The notes: generated from the letters alone by a model not told the origin. A DNA stretch of 64,000 nt from Erythrobacter sp. NAP1 (GCF_000152865.1 NZ_CH672390.1:124001-188000); one strand, 5' to 3'. Counted from the first letter of the stretch, positions 8,123 through 18,042 are shown. Numbers and translations are program-made.

Positions 8123-11068
8123 ATGAACCGCTTTAGCAAGGGCACCCTTCTGGCTGGTACGGTCTTGGCAACTGCCGTGACCGCGACGCCCGTCTATGCC
8201 CAAGACAATGACAGCGACGACAACTTCATCGTTGTCACCGGCTCGCGCATTCAGCAGCGCAACGTCGAAACCGCCGCTCCGGTGGCCGTCGTTGACGCCG
8301 AAGAATTCCAGCTCACCGGTGATGTGAACGTTGAAAACGTCATCAACGCTCTTCCGCAGGTTATTCCGGGAACCACCGGTAACTCAAACAACCCGGGTAA
8401 CGGTACCGCATCGCTCGACCTTCGTGGTCTTGGCGAAACCCGTACCCTGGTTCTCGTCAACGGCCGCCGCTGGGTGTCGTTCGACACCGCACAGGTCGTC
8501 GACCTTAACACCATCCCCAACTTCCTGATCGAGTCGGTCGAAGTTGTGACCGGTGGTGCTTCGGCCGTTTACGGCTCGGACGCTATGACCGGCGTTGTGA
8601 ACTTCAACCTCAAGAAGGTTGAAGGCGTCGAGATGGGCGGCCAGTACGCCATCACCGAAGAAGGCGACGGTCGTCGCTACCAGCTCTACGGTGCAATCGG
8701 CACGAGCTTCGACGATGGTCGCGGTAACGCAACCGTCTACGCTGAGTACACCAACCGTGGTGACATCTTCCAGGGCGACCGCGACTTCTCGTTCTTCGCT
8801 CTTGGTGGTGAAACCTTCGGTGTGAACCTTCTTCAGTTCGGTTCGTCGACCGTTCCGCAGGGCCGTATCAACACGCCCGGCACCACGATCATCAACGCAG
8901 CTGGCGACACCGCACCGCTGGGTGCCGGCCTCGTCATCGACGATGGTATCTTCGACACCCCGGGCAGCCCGCGTCCGCGCGCAGGCGACACCTACAACTA
9001 CGCACCGGTCAACTACCTGCAGGTCCCGCAAGAGCGTTACCTGATGGGCGGTTACGCTGACTACGAATTCACTCCGGGCCACCGTTTCTACACGGAAGTC
9101 GCGTTTGTGAATAACCGCGTCGCACAGGAACTGGCCGCCACGCCGGTTACCGGTACGTTCAACGTCGACATCGCAACCGTGTCGCCGTTCCTCGATCAGG
9201 CAACGATCGACGAACTCAACATCCTCGACCAGCGTGAAGCAGACGCCAATGCTCAGCGTGTTGCAAACGGCCTTTCGCCGCTCGCAGCTCCGCAGCTCGG
9301 CGTTGTCAGCACCTTCCTCCAGCGTCGTATGCTCGAAACCGGTCCGCGTAACTCGCTCGACGAGCGTAACGCATTCCGTGTTCTCGGCGGCGTCACCGGT
9401 GATATCGCTGAAAACTGGACCTACGATGCGTACTACAGCTACGCCCGTACGCGTAACTCGAACGTTCAAGAGGGTAACATCTCACGTTCGCTGTTCCAGG
9501 CTGGCCTCGACGGCACCGGCACCACCATCAACATCTTCGGTGCAGGTACCCTGACCCCGGCGATGGTGCAGGCGGTTTCGATCCGTGCACAGAACGGCGA
9601 CGTTTCGACCATGGAAGTCGCTGCGGCTTCTGTCTCCGGCTTCCTCGGTGAACTCACCGCAGGTGCTGGCGATGTCGGTGTCGCTGGTGGTTACGAGTAC
9701 CGCCGCGTTGGTTCGCAGTTTATTCCTGACACTGCACTCGCATCGGGCGACGTCATCGGCTTTAACGCCGGTAGCCCGACCGAAGGTGGCTACGACGTGC
9801 ACGAGCTCTTCGCTGAGCTTTACGTCCCGATCTTCGACAACGGCACTCAGCGTCTCGAGCTGACCGGTGCAGCCCGTTACTCCGACTACTCGCTTGACGC
9901 AGTAGGCGGCGTATGGACCTACGCTGGTGGCGCAGAATTCGACGTTGTTCCGAGCGTCAAGCTGCGCGGTCAGTATCAGCGTGCAGTTCGCGCCCCGAAC
10001 GTGGGCGAGCTGTTCGGTGGTCAGGCCATCGGCTTCCCGGGCGCAACCGACCCGTGCGGTGACCCTGCATTCCTCAGCTCCAACGCTGGTGCTGATCAGG
10101 TCTGCATCGCGACCGGTGTTCCGGCTGCAAACGTGGGTAACGCTGGCGCTATCCAGCTGAACGCACAGATCCCGGCGCTGTTCGGTGGTAACCCGAACCT
10201 CGAGGAAGAAACTTCCGAGAGCTACAGCTTCGGTATCGTTCTTCGTCCGGACTTCGTACCGGGCCTGACGATCACGGCTGACTACTTCGACATCACCATC
10301 GAAGACGCCATCAACGTCGCTGGCGGTTCGCTCCAGGGTCTTCTGAACCTCTGCTACGGCGAAGTTCAGGATCCGAACTCGGCAGTCTGCGCTCCGTTCA
10401 TCGGTCGTCGTAACGGCGACGGTGCTCTGACCGTTGACAACCCGCCGCTGGTTGCAAGCCTCAACGTTGCTGAAATCGGTACCTCGGGTGTCGACCTTGA
10501 AGTCAACTACCGGACTTCGGTTCCGTTCTCGATCTTCTCGAGCGACAATGAATCGGGTCTCGACTTCTCGTTCCTCGGAACCTGGACCGACACCTTCTTC
10601 ATCCGTCCGGTCGCAGACCTTCCGACGGTGAACGAATGTGCCGGCGGCTTCGGCGGTGCCTGCTTCAACACGGGCGATCCGGCCCCGTCCTTCCGCTGGG
10701 TTTCGCGCCTGAGCTGGAACGATGGTCCGGTGACCACGTCGCTTCGCTGGCGTCACCTGAGCAGCGTGGAAGACCAGGATCCGGGTACGGACTTCACCCA
10801 GTTCAACGGCATCGAGAACATTCCTAGCTACGACCTGTTCGATCTCACGATCTCGGTCGAAGCTTCGGAAAACCTCTCGATCACCGGTGGTATCCGCAAC
10901 CTGTTCGACAAGCTGCCGGGCGCTCCGGAGTTCGATGCGAACGGTTTCGTTACGAACCGTCCGAACGGCCTCCTGCTTGGTGACAACCAGGAGCAGGCTA
11001 ACACCTACCCGAGCACCTACGACGTGCTTGGCCGTGACTTCTTCATCTCGGCTTCGTTCCAGTTCTAA
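8123..11068 (+). CDS. TonB-dependent outer membrane receptor (981 aa)
   Basis: This is the second large TonB-dependent receptor. It has a signal peptide ending VYAQ, a TonB-box-like IVVTGSRI, a plug with RTLVLVNGRR and GASAVYGSDAMTGVVN, and a barrel ending in SASFQF with a terminal aromatic residue. The ATG at 8123 follows AAGGGGA. The plug resembles that of the receptor at 1502 but the barrels differ in length, so the two are distant paralogues with different ligands. A strong terminator follows and no operon partner is seen on its strand. The ligand is unknown; peptides or complex organic matter are plausible from the neighbouring peptidase. Confidence 0.92.
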   Translation: MNRFSKGTLLAGTVLATAVTATPVYAQDNDSDDNFIVVTGSRIQQRNVETAAPVAVVDAEEFQLTGDVNVENVINALPQVIPGTTGNSNNPGNGTASLDLRGLGETRTLVLVNGRRWVSFDTAQVVDLNTIPNFLIESVEVVTGGASAVYGSDAMTGVVNFNLKKVEGVEMGGQYAITEEGDGRRYQLYGAIGTSFDDGRGNATVYAEYTNRGDIFQGDRDFSFFALGGETFGVNLLQFGSSTVPQGRINTPGTTIINAAGDTAPLGAGLVIDDGIFDTPGSPRPRAGDTYNYAPVNYLQVPQERYLMGGYADYEFTPGHRFYTEVAFVNNRVAQELAATPVTGTFNVDIATVSPFLDQATIDELNILDQREADANAQRVANGLSPLAAPQLGVVSTFLQRRMLETGPRNSLDERNAFRVLGGVTGDIAENWTYDAYYSYARTRNSNVQEGNISRSLFQAGLDGTGTTINIFGAGTLTPAMVQAVSIRAQNGDVSTMEVAAASVSGFLGELTAGAGDVGVAGGYEYRRVGSQFIPDTALASGDVIGFNAGSPTEGGYDVHELFAELYVPIFDNGTQRLELTGAARYSDYSLDAVGGVWTYAGGAEFDVVPSVKLRGQYQRAVRAPNVGELFGGQAIGFPGATDPCGDPAFLSSNAGADQVCIATGVPAANVGNAGAIQLNAQIPALFGGNPNLEEETSESYSFGIVLRPDFVPGLTITADYFDITIEDAINVAGGSLQGLLNLCYGEVQDPNSAVCAPFIGRRNGDGALTVDNPPLVASLNVAEIGTSGVDLEVNYRTSVPFSIFSSDNESGLDFSFLGTWTDTFFIRPVADLPTVNECAGGFGGACFNTGDPAPSFRWVSRLSWNDGPVTTSLRWRHLSSVEDQDPGTDFTQFNGIENIPSYDLFDLTISVEASENLSITGGIRNLFDKLPGAPEFDANGFVTNRPNGLLLGDNQEQANTYPSTYDVLGRDFFISASFQF

Positions 11069-11100
11069 GACTGAACAAGCTCCAGATAAGAGCCTAAGAA

Positions 11101-11135
11101 AAGGGGCGGCGAACTTCGGTTCGCCGCCCTTTTTC
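11101..11135 (+). terminator. Terminator after the second receptor gene
   Basis: GGCGGCGAAC and GTTCGCCGCC pair around a TTCG tetraloop and are followed by CTTTTTC. It is one of the clearest intrinsic terminators in the window. Confidence 0.9.
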
Positions 11136-11217
11136 TATGTCGCAAAAGCGTTGAGAGCCGCCCCACAATGCGGGCACAACTCACCCGTCATCGGAAATGA
11201 GCTGACGTTTTGAAGCG

Positions 11218-12114
11218 TCAGCTGATTGTCAGGAAGTCGGCCAGGGCGCGCCCGGTCGGCTCGGTCACTTGCCCCCTGCTTTTCAACGCCAGACCGTTCG
11301 CCTCGAACGCGCGTTCGATGTTGGCTCGATCGTCGGCTCGCGCACATGCATTAGCGAGCGAAGCAATGCGTCCAATCTCGTTATTGGCCTGCTCGCGGAT
11401 CTGGGCGATTGTCTCTACCGCCGCATCAATGCCTTGCCGTTGACCGATCAGACACGCGCGCCGGATCGCTTCGGGAATCTCCCATGCAGGACTGCTTTCC
11501 CCGAACTGCGCCTCTCCGAGCCTTGCAAGCACGTTTGCCACTTGGGCGCCTACCGCTGGACCAGCTCCCGGCGTATTGAGCGCCTGCGTGACAGCGTCTG
11601 CGGCTTTCTTATCTTCGAGCGCCCACTCGATCTCTGACTGCCTCTTGCGATTGTGCTCAAGGATTGGCCCATCGCCGCGGTGTACCATCAGGCCCACCCT
11701 GCCCGCGGGTGCGAGCACTCGTGCAATTTCGGCAGCGACCTTGGCTGTATCGCCGTATTCGAAGCCAAACTGGCTGACTACAGCGTCGAAACTGTCATTC
11801 TCGAAGGGCAACTCTTCCATAGCCACGCCGCCGCGTGTTTCAGTCCCTTCAGGAGCCGGTGGAAGAACAGGCGCTAGGTCAATACCGGTCAGGACCAGGT
11901 CGGGCCGATCGGCGCGCATCCATCGCAGCACCCGCCCGTCACCGGTTGCAAGGTCGAGCACCCGCGCGCCCTCAGGCAAGGGTTTGACGAATTCGCTCCA
12001 CGCGGCGCTTTGTGCCTGTTCGATTGTTGCCCATCGCTCTGGCAGGCATCCTGAGGCGTCGCCGCCTGCATTGTGGGCCCAGAAATCACCCCACGCTTTT
12101 GCATCTTCGCTCAT
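11218..12114 (-). CDS. Class I SAM-dependent methyltransferase
   Basis: This 298-residue cytoplasmic protein has the Rossmann methyltransferase motif I (VLDLATGDGRV, about residue 52), an acidic motif II segment (LTGIDLAP), and a post-motif region FDAVVSQFGFEYGD, as in ubiquinone/menaquinone-type and small-molecule methyltransferases. It is the last gene of a three-gene minus-strand operon: the stop codon of the TPR/oxygenase gene lies two bases before its ATG. The methyl acceptor is unknown. Co-transcription with two 2-oxoglutarate oxygenases suggests a shared modification pathway, but this is an inference from position only. Confidence 0.85.
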   Translation of the reverse strand: MSEDAKAWGDFWAHNAGGDASGCLPERWATIEQAQSAAWSEFVKPLPEGARVLDLATGDGRVLRWMRADRPDLVLTGIDLAPVLPPAPEGTETRGGVAMEELPFENDSFDAVVSQFGFEYGDTAKVAAEIARVLAPAGRVGLMVHRGDGPILEHNRKRQSEIEWALEDKKAADAVTQALNTPGAGPAVGAQVANVLARLGEAQFGESSPAWEIPEAIRRACLIGQRQGIDAAVETIAQIREQANNEIGRIASLANACARADDRANIERAFEANGLALKSRGQVTEPTGRALADFLTIS

Positions 12115-12116
12115 CG

Positions 12117-13823
12117 CTAGAACCTGTAGCCAGAAGAGGTGACCACGTCGAACGCCACAGTCATCCTTTCCGCTGATCCGAAGCTGGTGGTGCCGTGATA
12201 GAGCGTGGATGGGAACAGCGCGAGATGGCCTTGCCTTGGCTCAATCGAACGGATCGGCGGAAGATCCAGGCCGAGATCGGGGGGAGGGCGTCCCACTTCG
12301 AGCCAGCCCTGCTGCCTGTCTTGATGCGCCTCTTCGGGAACGACGAGATACAGCGCGGAAGAGACGATGCCTTGCGGGTGAATGTGAGAGGTGTGGTAAT
12401 CACCGCCTCCGGTAAGCCTCACCGACCACGATCCCGCAAGCGCCCACGGTGTCTCGCGATGGCGGAGAAGCGGGTGTGTCTCATCGAGCGGCGCAAGGCC
12501 AGCCCGGTATTCCTCAAGCGTTGCCCGGATCGCCTCATGCAGCTCCGCGAGCAGAGGTTCGGTCCGGTGGAACAGGATACCGCGCGTCTGCGTCCCGCCG
12601 CGAAGGCTCTGACCAAGCGGCATGGCGGAACCTGCGTGAAGTGTGCGAAGCTCTGCAACGGCATCCTCTACCAGACCATCGCGTCCCACCAATGGGCGAA
12701 GCTGCACAAGGCCTTCCTGCTCGTGCAGCCAGGCGCCGCGTTCATCACCGGCCATGCGCCAGACAATTCCGCGCAAGGCCCAAGCCGAGATGCTCCACGG
12801 TTCCGCCGCAAGCGTCCGGTCGAGAAGCGCCTCGGCACGCTCGACATCGCCAGCACGGATGCGGTGGCGCGCCTCGTGAAGCGAACGGATCGGAGTGTCG
12901 AGCGCGAGATCGGCAAAGAGGCGTTCCGCGCGCTCCCATTCGCCTGCCGAGCCGGCATGAACCGCTTCGAGCAGAGCGAAATGCGGCTCGTTTGGGAACC
13001 GTTGGCGCGCCTCTGCCGCAACATCGGCGGCTTCGCTCGCGTGGTCGAGACCTGCCAGGGTTTCGGCGTGTGTGGCCGGGATATTCGGGTCCTGCGGCGC
13101 GCGTGCGGCTGCGGCGCGGAACGGGGATGTGAAGTCGCTTTCACCCGCCGCCAATTTAAGGCCGGAAAGAAATGACAAGGCCGCGATGAAGCCGGGGGCC
13201 TGCGCGCAAATCTGCTCCGCCACCACGCGTGAGCCGGCGATATCGCCATCGACGTCGAGCGCCTGCGCCTTGCCGAGCCAGAGGTCCGCATCGCCCGAAT
13301 TCACAGCCAGCGCCGCGTCGAAACGCGCCAGTGCGTCGGCCTCGCCACGCTCTAGCGCAACCCGGGCACGGCCATGAAGCGCGCGCGGATGGCGCGGGTC
13401 GGCAGCGAGGGCGGCATCATACCACCGCGCAGCTTCGGCAGGTTCGGACAAAGTGCGATGCGAAAGCGCACGGACACTTCCGTAACGCGCGACACTTCGG
13501 CCGCTCTTCTCATGGCGTGTAAGCAATTCGATCACATCGCGATGCCGGCCCAGCCGCTGAAGCGATATGGCGTGGTTGATGGCGTAGTCCAGCATCGCTG
13601 GCGCCAGCGAACTCGCCGCCGCAAAATGCTTCTCTGCCGCCTGCGGATCGTCCGCTTTCATCGCCAGATCGCCGGCCGCGTCAGCAAGGGCTGCGTCCTC
13701 GGGATGATCGCGCCGAGCAGCCTCCGCAATGGCGCGCGCGCCAGCCACGTCGCGGCTTTGCATCGCCATGCGGATGCGCACCATCGCCTCCGCCGGGGTC
13801 AGGCCGCCCGCCGCATTCGTCAT
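12117..13823 (-). CDS. TPR protein fused to a putative 2OG-Fe(II) oxygenase domain
   Basis: The protein has 568 residues. The N-terminal two thirds are alanine-rich helical pairs typical of tetratricopeptide repeats. The last roughly 200 residues match the 2OG-Fe(II) oxygenase type found behind TPRs: HIHPQG as the likely metal-ligand strand, LYLVVPEEA, GHLALFPSTLYHGT with the distal His, and ERMTVAFD with the likely 2-oxoglutarate-binding Arg. The ATG at 13823 overlaps the upstream gene's TGA as ATGA, which settles the start over codons five residues further upstream. The TPR part probably recruits a protein substrate. Which residue is hydroxylated, if any, cannot be told. Confidence 0.8.
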   Translation of the reverse strand: MTNAAGGLTPAEAMVRIRMAMQSRDVAGARAIAEAARRDHPEDAALADAAGDLAMKADDPQAAEKHFAAASSLAPAMLDYAINHAISLQRLGRHRDVIELLTRHEKSGRSVARYGSVRALSHRTLSEPAEAARWYDAALAADPRHPRALHGRARVALERGEADALARFDAALAVNSGDADLWLGKAQALDVDGDIAGSRVVAEQICAQAPGFIAALSFLSGLKLAAGESDFTSPFRAAAARAPQDPNIPATHAETLAGLDHASEAADVAAEARQRFPNEPHFALLEAVHAGSAGEWERAERLFADLALDTPIRSLHEARHRIRAGDVERAEALLDRTLAAEPWSISAWALRGIVWRMAGDERGAWLHEQEGLVQLRPLVGRDGLVEDAVAELRTLHAGSAMPLGQSLRGGTQTRGILFHRTEPLLAELHEAIRATLEEYRAGLAPLDETHPLLRHRETPWALAGSWSVRLTGGGDYHTSHIHPQGIVSSALYLVVPEEAHQDRQQGWLEVGRPPPDLGLDLPPIRSIEPRQGHLALFPSTLYHGTTSFGSAERMTVAFDVVTSSGYRF

Positions 13824-14551
13824 TGCGTGCGCAGCCATCCCGTGACTGCGATCCGTCCGATGGGAGCAAAGGGCGGGACGTAGCTGACGAGATGCGATTG
13901 CGGCACCTTGAACAGGTTCAATGCGTTGAAGCGCGGACGGAAGCCTTCGATCACGTCGCCATCGTCATCGAGGAACATGAGATAGCCGCCCCAGTCGGGG
14001 TGCCAGTCTGGCGGGGCAAAGTTGAGGACGTAGGCGACCTCCCATCCTTCGGCGACATGGCTGTCGATGTGGCGGCCAAGATAGTGGTTGGGCGCGAACA
14101 GCGTCGCCTGCCCATCGGCCTTGATAAGGCCGTCGATCCCGGTGATGTCGCGGGCGAGCTGGATGAAGTCGGGCGCGTTGATGTGTTCGAGCAGGATCTC
14201 GTGTGCGCTGCCCGGATCCCAATTTTCCTGGATTGCGGTGAGGATCGGGTAGTGCGCAAAGCGAAATCCGTATTCGCCGCGCGCCGTGTTCTGCTGCGCT
14301 TCCATCGCGGCGGCGTTGACGCGCTGCTGGCCCTGCGGTGTCTGCACCTCCTCCATGCGGAAGCTCTGGCGGTTCTCATCGCCTGCGCCGGTCGCCATCC
14401 CCCAGGGCGTGCCCTTGGTCAGGACGGTGAGCACTTCGCGCGCGGTTTCGGGGGTGAGCACATCGCGCACCTGCACGCGGCCCGTTTCGGCAAAACGCTT
14501 TGCCAGAGAGGCGCGGTCGAGCGCTGGATTGAGTTCGAAAAGTGTTTTCAT
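13820..14551 (-). CDS. 2OG-Fe(II) oxygenase (prolyl-4-hydroxylase-like)
   Basis: I read 243 residues from the ATG at 14551 (MKTLFELNP). In-frame codons further upstream run through low-quality sequence toward the divergent thiolase gene. The C-terminal half has the double-stranded beta-helix pattern with metal ligands HIDSH (HxD), a following WHPDWGGYL strand, and a distal His in VPQSHLVSYV, as in SM-20/PHD-type oxygenases. It should use Fe(II), O2 and 2-oxoglutarate to hydroxylate a substrate in the cytoplasm. It is the first gene of the operon and is translationally coupled (ATGA) to the TPR/oxygenase gene. The substrate is unknown. Confidence 0.85.
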   Translation of the reverse strand: MKTLFELNPALDRASLAKRFAETGRVQVRDVLTPETAREVLTVLTKGTPWGMATGAGDENRQSFRMEEVQTPQGQQRVNAAAMEAQQNTARGEYGFRFAHYPILTAIQENWDPGSAHEILLEHINAPDFIQLARDITGIDGLIKADGQATLFAPNHYLGRHIDSHVAEGWEVAYVLNFAPPDWHPDWGGYLMFLDDDGDVIEGFRPRFNALNLFKVPQSHLVSYVPPFAPIGRIAVTGWLRTQ

Positions 14552-14703
14552 CTCGCTTATCGCCCTAGCGAGTGGCGCACGCCCGGTGCAAGCGCACTGA
14601 CGCAAATCAAACACCGATATGAGCGGTTGATTTGCAGCAAGCCCTCCCATAGGTGAGTTGCTAAGAGCAACGTTTACGTAAACGGGAAGAGAGAGCCCCT
14701 ATC

Positions 14704-15873
14704 ATGACCACTGCCTATATCGTCGACGCCGTCCGCACCGCAGGTGGACGCCGCGGCGGCCGCCTTGCCGGGGTTCACCCGGTCGACATGCTCGCAAAGT
14801 CACTCGACGCCATCGTTGATCGCTCTGGCATCGACCCTGCTGCCGTCGATGATGTCATCACCGGCTGCGTCAGCCAGGCGGGCGAGCAGGCAATGCAGGT
14901 CGGGCGCATGGGCGTCTTGTCCTCGAAGCTTCCCGACAGCGTTCCGGCGGTCACGATCGACCGCCAATGCGGCTCCTCGCAGCAGGCGATTCAGTTCGCA
15001 GCGCAGGCCGTGATGAGCGGGACGCAGGACGTCGTGATCGCGAGCGGCGTTGAAAGCATGACCCGCGTGCCGATGGGCACCAACGCAACGCTGCACATGA
15101 AAGAGGGGCTGGGCCACTACAAGTCGCCGGGCCTCGAAGAGAAGTTTCCCGGCATCCAGTTCAGCCAGTTCATGGGCGCTGAAATGATCGCCAAGAAGCA
15201 CGGCTTCACCAAGGAGCAGCTCGACAGCTTTGCTCTCTCCAGCCACACCAAGGCGAAGATGGCGACCGAAACCGGCGCATTCGAGAACGAGATTGTCCCG
15301 GTCGAGATTGAGACGCCCGAAGGCACCGAGATGCACACCGTCGATGAAGGCATCCGCTTCGATGCGACGCTCGAAGGGATTTCTGGGGTCAAGCTGATCT
15401 CACCCGATGGCATGGTGACCGCCGCAAGCGCGAGCCAGATCTGCGACGGGTCGAGCGCGGTGCTGGTGGTTTCAGAAGAAGCCCTGAAGCGCTACGGCCT
15501 CACCCCGATGGCTCGCATTCACAACCTCACCGTTACGGCGGGCGACCCTGTGATCATGCTCGAAGAGCCGCTGTTTGCGACCGACAAGGCGCTCGATCGC
15601 GCTGGGCTCAAGATCGACGATATCGACCTTTACGAAGTGAACGAAGCGTTTGCGCCCGTTCCGCTCGCATGGCTCAAGCACACCGGCGCGGACCCGGAAA
15701 AGCTCAACGTCCACGGCGGCGCTATTGCGCTTGGCCACCCGCTTGGCGCATCGGGCACCAAGCTGATGGCGACGCTCGTTCACGCGCTCAAGCGCCACGA
15801 TAAGAAATACGGCCTGCAGACGATGTGCGAAGGCGGCGGCGTTGCCAATGTCACCATCGTTGAAAGCGTTTAA
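14704..15873 (+). CDS. Acetyl-CoA C-acyltransferase (thiolase)
   Basis: This 389-residue thiolase shows all the active-site blocks. The nucleophilic Cys89 lies in DRQCGSSQQA, followed by EVNEAFAP, the catalytic His in GGAIALGHPLGASG, and the C-terminal Cys in MCEGGGVANV. It either cleaves 3-ketoacyl-CoA at the end of beta-oxidation or condenses two acetyl-CoA; the family does not separate these by motif. The ATG at 14704 follows a GGGAAGAGAGA ribosome-binding site. The short-chain dehydrogenase 30 bases downstream is probably co-transcribed, which favours a role in beta-oxidation. Confidence 0.93.
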   Translation: MTTAYIVDAVRTAGGRRGGRLAGVHPVDMLAKSLDAIVDRSGIDPAAVDDVITGCVSQAGEQAMQVGRMGVLSSKLPDSVPAVTIDRQCGSSQQAIQFAAQAVMSGTQDVVIASGVESMTRVPMGTNATLHMKEGLGHYKSPGLEEKFPGIQFSQFMGAEMIAKKHGFTKEQLDSFALSSHTKAKMATETGAFENEIVPVEIETPEGTEMHTVDEGIRFDATLEGISGVKLISPDGMVTAASASQICDGSSAVLVVSEEALKRYGLTPMARIHNLTVTAGDPVIMLEEPLFATDKALDRAGLKIDDIDLYEVNEAFAPVPLAWLKHTGADPEKLNVHGGAIALGHPLGASGTKLMATLVHALKRHDKKYGLQTMCEGGGVANVTIVESV

Positions 15874-15903
15874 GACACCCCAATCTCGAGAGGATTTTTG
15901 AAC

Positions 15904-16689
<786 letters not shown>

Positions 16690-16735
16690 TAGCTACGCGC
16701 CTTCGCGTTTCCTGATGGGAGCGCAGTCGCAACCA

Positions 16736-16770
16736 GAAAGGCCCTCGCATATGCGGGGGCCTTTCGTTTT
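16736..16770 (+). terminator. Terminator after thiolase-dehydrogenase operon
   Basis: GAAAGGCCCTCGCA and TGCGGGGGCCTTTC pair around a very short loop and are followed by GTTTT. It may also serve the convergent M23 gene, whose stop lies at 16797. Confidence 0.85.
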
Positions 16771-16796
16771 GAGAGTACCGGCAGCAGGCCTCCTGC

Positions 16797-17720
16797 CTAC
16801 AGGCAATCGCCGCGCGCGATGTAACGCTGGTCGAATAGCATGACGACAGGCCGCGACGCGCGATCCCCTTCATCGGTCTGCGCGTGAATGTGCAGGTGCG
16901 GTTCCTCGGTGTTGCCCGAATTGCCGACCACACCGATCGGCTCGCCGACTGCAAGCGTGTCGCCGATCTCGACGCTCACGCTCCCGCGTTTCAGGTGAGC
17001 GAGCATAACCAGCACTCCTTCGCACCGGATGGTTACGCGGTTGGCTCCGTCGAGCCGGCGAAACCGGTGGCCGGCGAGATTGTCGGGTCGGTCGTTCACC
17101 GTCTCAACCACCTCGCCTGAGCACGGTGCGCTGACTGGTGCGTCGAAGATGGCATAGTCGGATGGGTGCAGGGGCTTGGGATGCCAGCGGCGCGCCGGGG
17201 TGGTGCGCGTGCCGTCTGACGCGACCTTCACGAAATCGACCGAGTGCTTTTCGAAAGATGCTGCAGTCTTCTCGCCTTCGACATAGTGCAGGTTCATGAC
17301 CAGATTGCTGCCTGCTGAAAGTGCGCAATATCCTCGCCCGCGTGGCAGTGGCGAGGCGAGGGCAATGCCCTGACCTTCCGGCGCCATCCTGCCCGTTATT
17401 CCGGACCACAGCAGGAAGGTGCCCAGCGCCGCCATTGCGCCTGCTGCGAGCACGCTGCCAATGGCACGGTCTGAAGTCGATCCGCGTTCGCGTCGCTGCC
17501 ACTTGCGGATCGCTGCGAATGCCACAAGGAGCCCGAGGGGGATTAGCGCCCAGCGCGGCGGCCAGATCCACAAACCTGCGGCGACGAGGCCAACGCTTAG
17601 AACCAAGCTCGCCACTATCGTGAGCACGCTCACAAGAACGCTGCTGCGAGGCCCAAACGCAAGCCAGACCGCGATGCATGCGAGCAACGCGGTCTGGACA
17701 ATCAGTGCAGTGAGAACCAG
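16797..17720 (-). CDS. Membrane-anchored M23 family metallopeptidase
   Basis: The N-terminal third is three or four hydrophobic helices (about residues 1-105 from the proposed start). A LytM/M23-type domain with LAHLKRGSVSVEIGD and VGNSGNTEEPHLHIHAQ follows, where HLHIH supplies zinc ligands. The family cuts peptidoglycan cross-bridges or has degenerate activator members. No ATG start is available. AAGGAG (17728-17733) stands seven bases before an in-frame CTG at 17720, which gives 307 residues and a complete first membrane helix. The alternative TTG at 17687 would cut that helix and lacks a ribosome-binding site. The gene lies 33 bases after the third small peptide gene and is probably co-transcribed with all three. 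The HxxxD first zinc motif is not clear, so activity is uncertain. Confidence 0.75.
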   Translation of the reverse strand: MVLTALIVQTALLACIAVWLAFGPRSSVLVSVLTIVASLVLSVGLVAAGLWIWPPRWALIPLGLLVAFAAIRKWQRRERGSTSDRAIGSVLAAGAMAALGTFLLWSGITGRMAPEGQGIALASPLPRGRGYCALSAGSNLVMNLHYVEGEKTAASFEKHSVDFVKVASDGTRTTPARRWHPKPLHPSDYAIFDAPVSAPCSGEVVETVNDRPDNLAGHRFRRLDGANRVTIRCEGVLVMLAHLKRGSVSVEIGDTLAVGEPIGVVGNSGNTEEPHLHIHAQTDEGDRASRPVVMLFDQRYIARGDCL

Positions 17721-17753
17721 CGGGAGTCTCCTTTAGGAAGCCTGGTCAGGGGG

Positions 17754-17867
17754 TCAGGCGATCAGGGTCGGGCTTGCGGGGATGATGGCGTAAGCAAACA
17801 GGATCGCCGTGGCGCTGACCGAAATTGCGGCGGCGAAGAGGTTTTTCGAAGCGTTGGCGGCGAACAT
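17754..17867 (-). CDS. 37-residue membrane peptide, copy C of a tandem triplet
   Basis: This 37-codon gene (ATG at 17867, TGA at 17754-17756) has AAGGAG eight bases upstream. It encodes a short polar N-terminus, a hydrophobic stretch and the ending LFAYAIIPASPTLIA. Copies A and B upstream share NLFAA, LFAYA and PASP at the same positions. It probably forms a single membrane helix. It is the last peptide gene before the M23 peptidase gene. I know of no named family for it, and its function is unknown. Confidence 0.75.
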   Translation of the reverse strand: MFAANASKNLFAAAISVSATAILFAYAIIPASPTLIA

Positions 17868-17899
17868 GAGTTTGGCTCCTTCAGGGGGTCGTTGGTGGA

Positions 17900-18013
17900 T
17901 CAGGCGATCAGGTTGGGGCTGGCCGGAACGATGGCGTACGCGAAGAGGATGGCCGAGACGCCGAGCGAGATGACAGCGGCGAAAAGGTTGTTGGCGTTGT
18001 TGGCGGCGTACAT
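17900..18013 (-). CDS. 37-residue membrane peptide, copy B of a tandem triplet
   Basis: This is the same length and layout as copies A and C. The ATG at 18013 has AAGGAG seven bases upstream, and the TGA is at 17900-17902. The peptide begins MYAANNANNLFAAVIS and ends LFAYAIVPASPNLIA. The differences from the other copies are largely conservative and spread along the whole peptide, which points to old duplication under selection and not recent amplification. It lies 29 bases after copy A and 32 before copy C. Confidence 0.75.
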   Translation of the reverse strand: MYAANNANNLFAAVISLGVSAILFAYAIVPASPNLIA

Positions 18014-18042
18014 GGGTGGTCTCCTTGAGAAATTGGGGTCGA

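Noticed and set aside
9482..10756. Minus-strand open frame opposite the second receptor gene
   Set aside because: It shows the same strand-shadow effect of high GC third positions, with no start signal.
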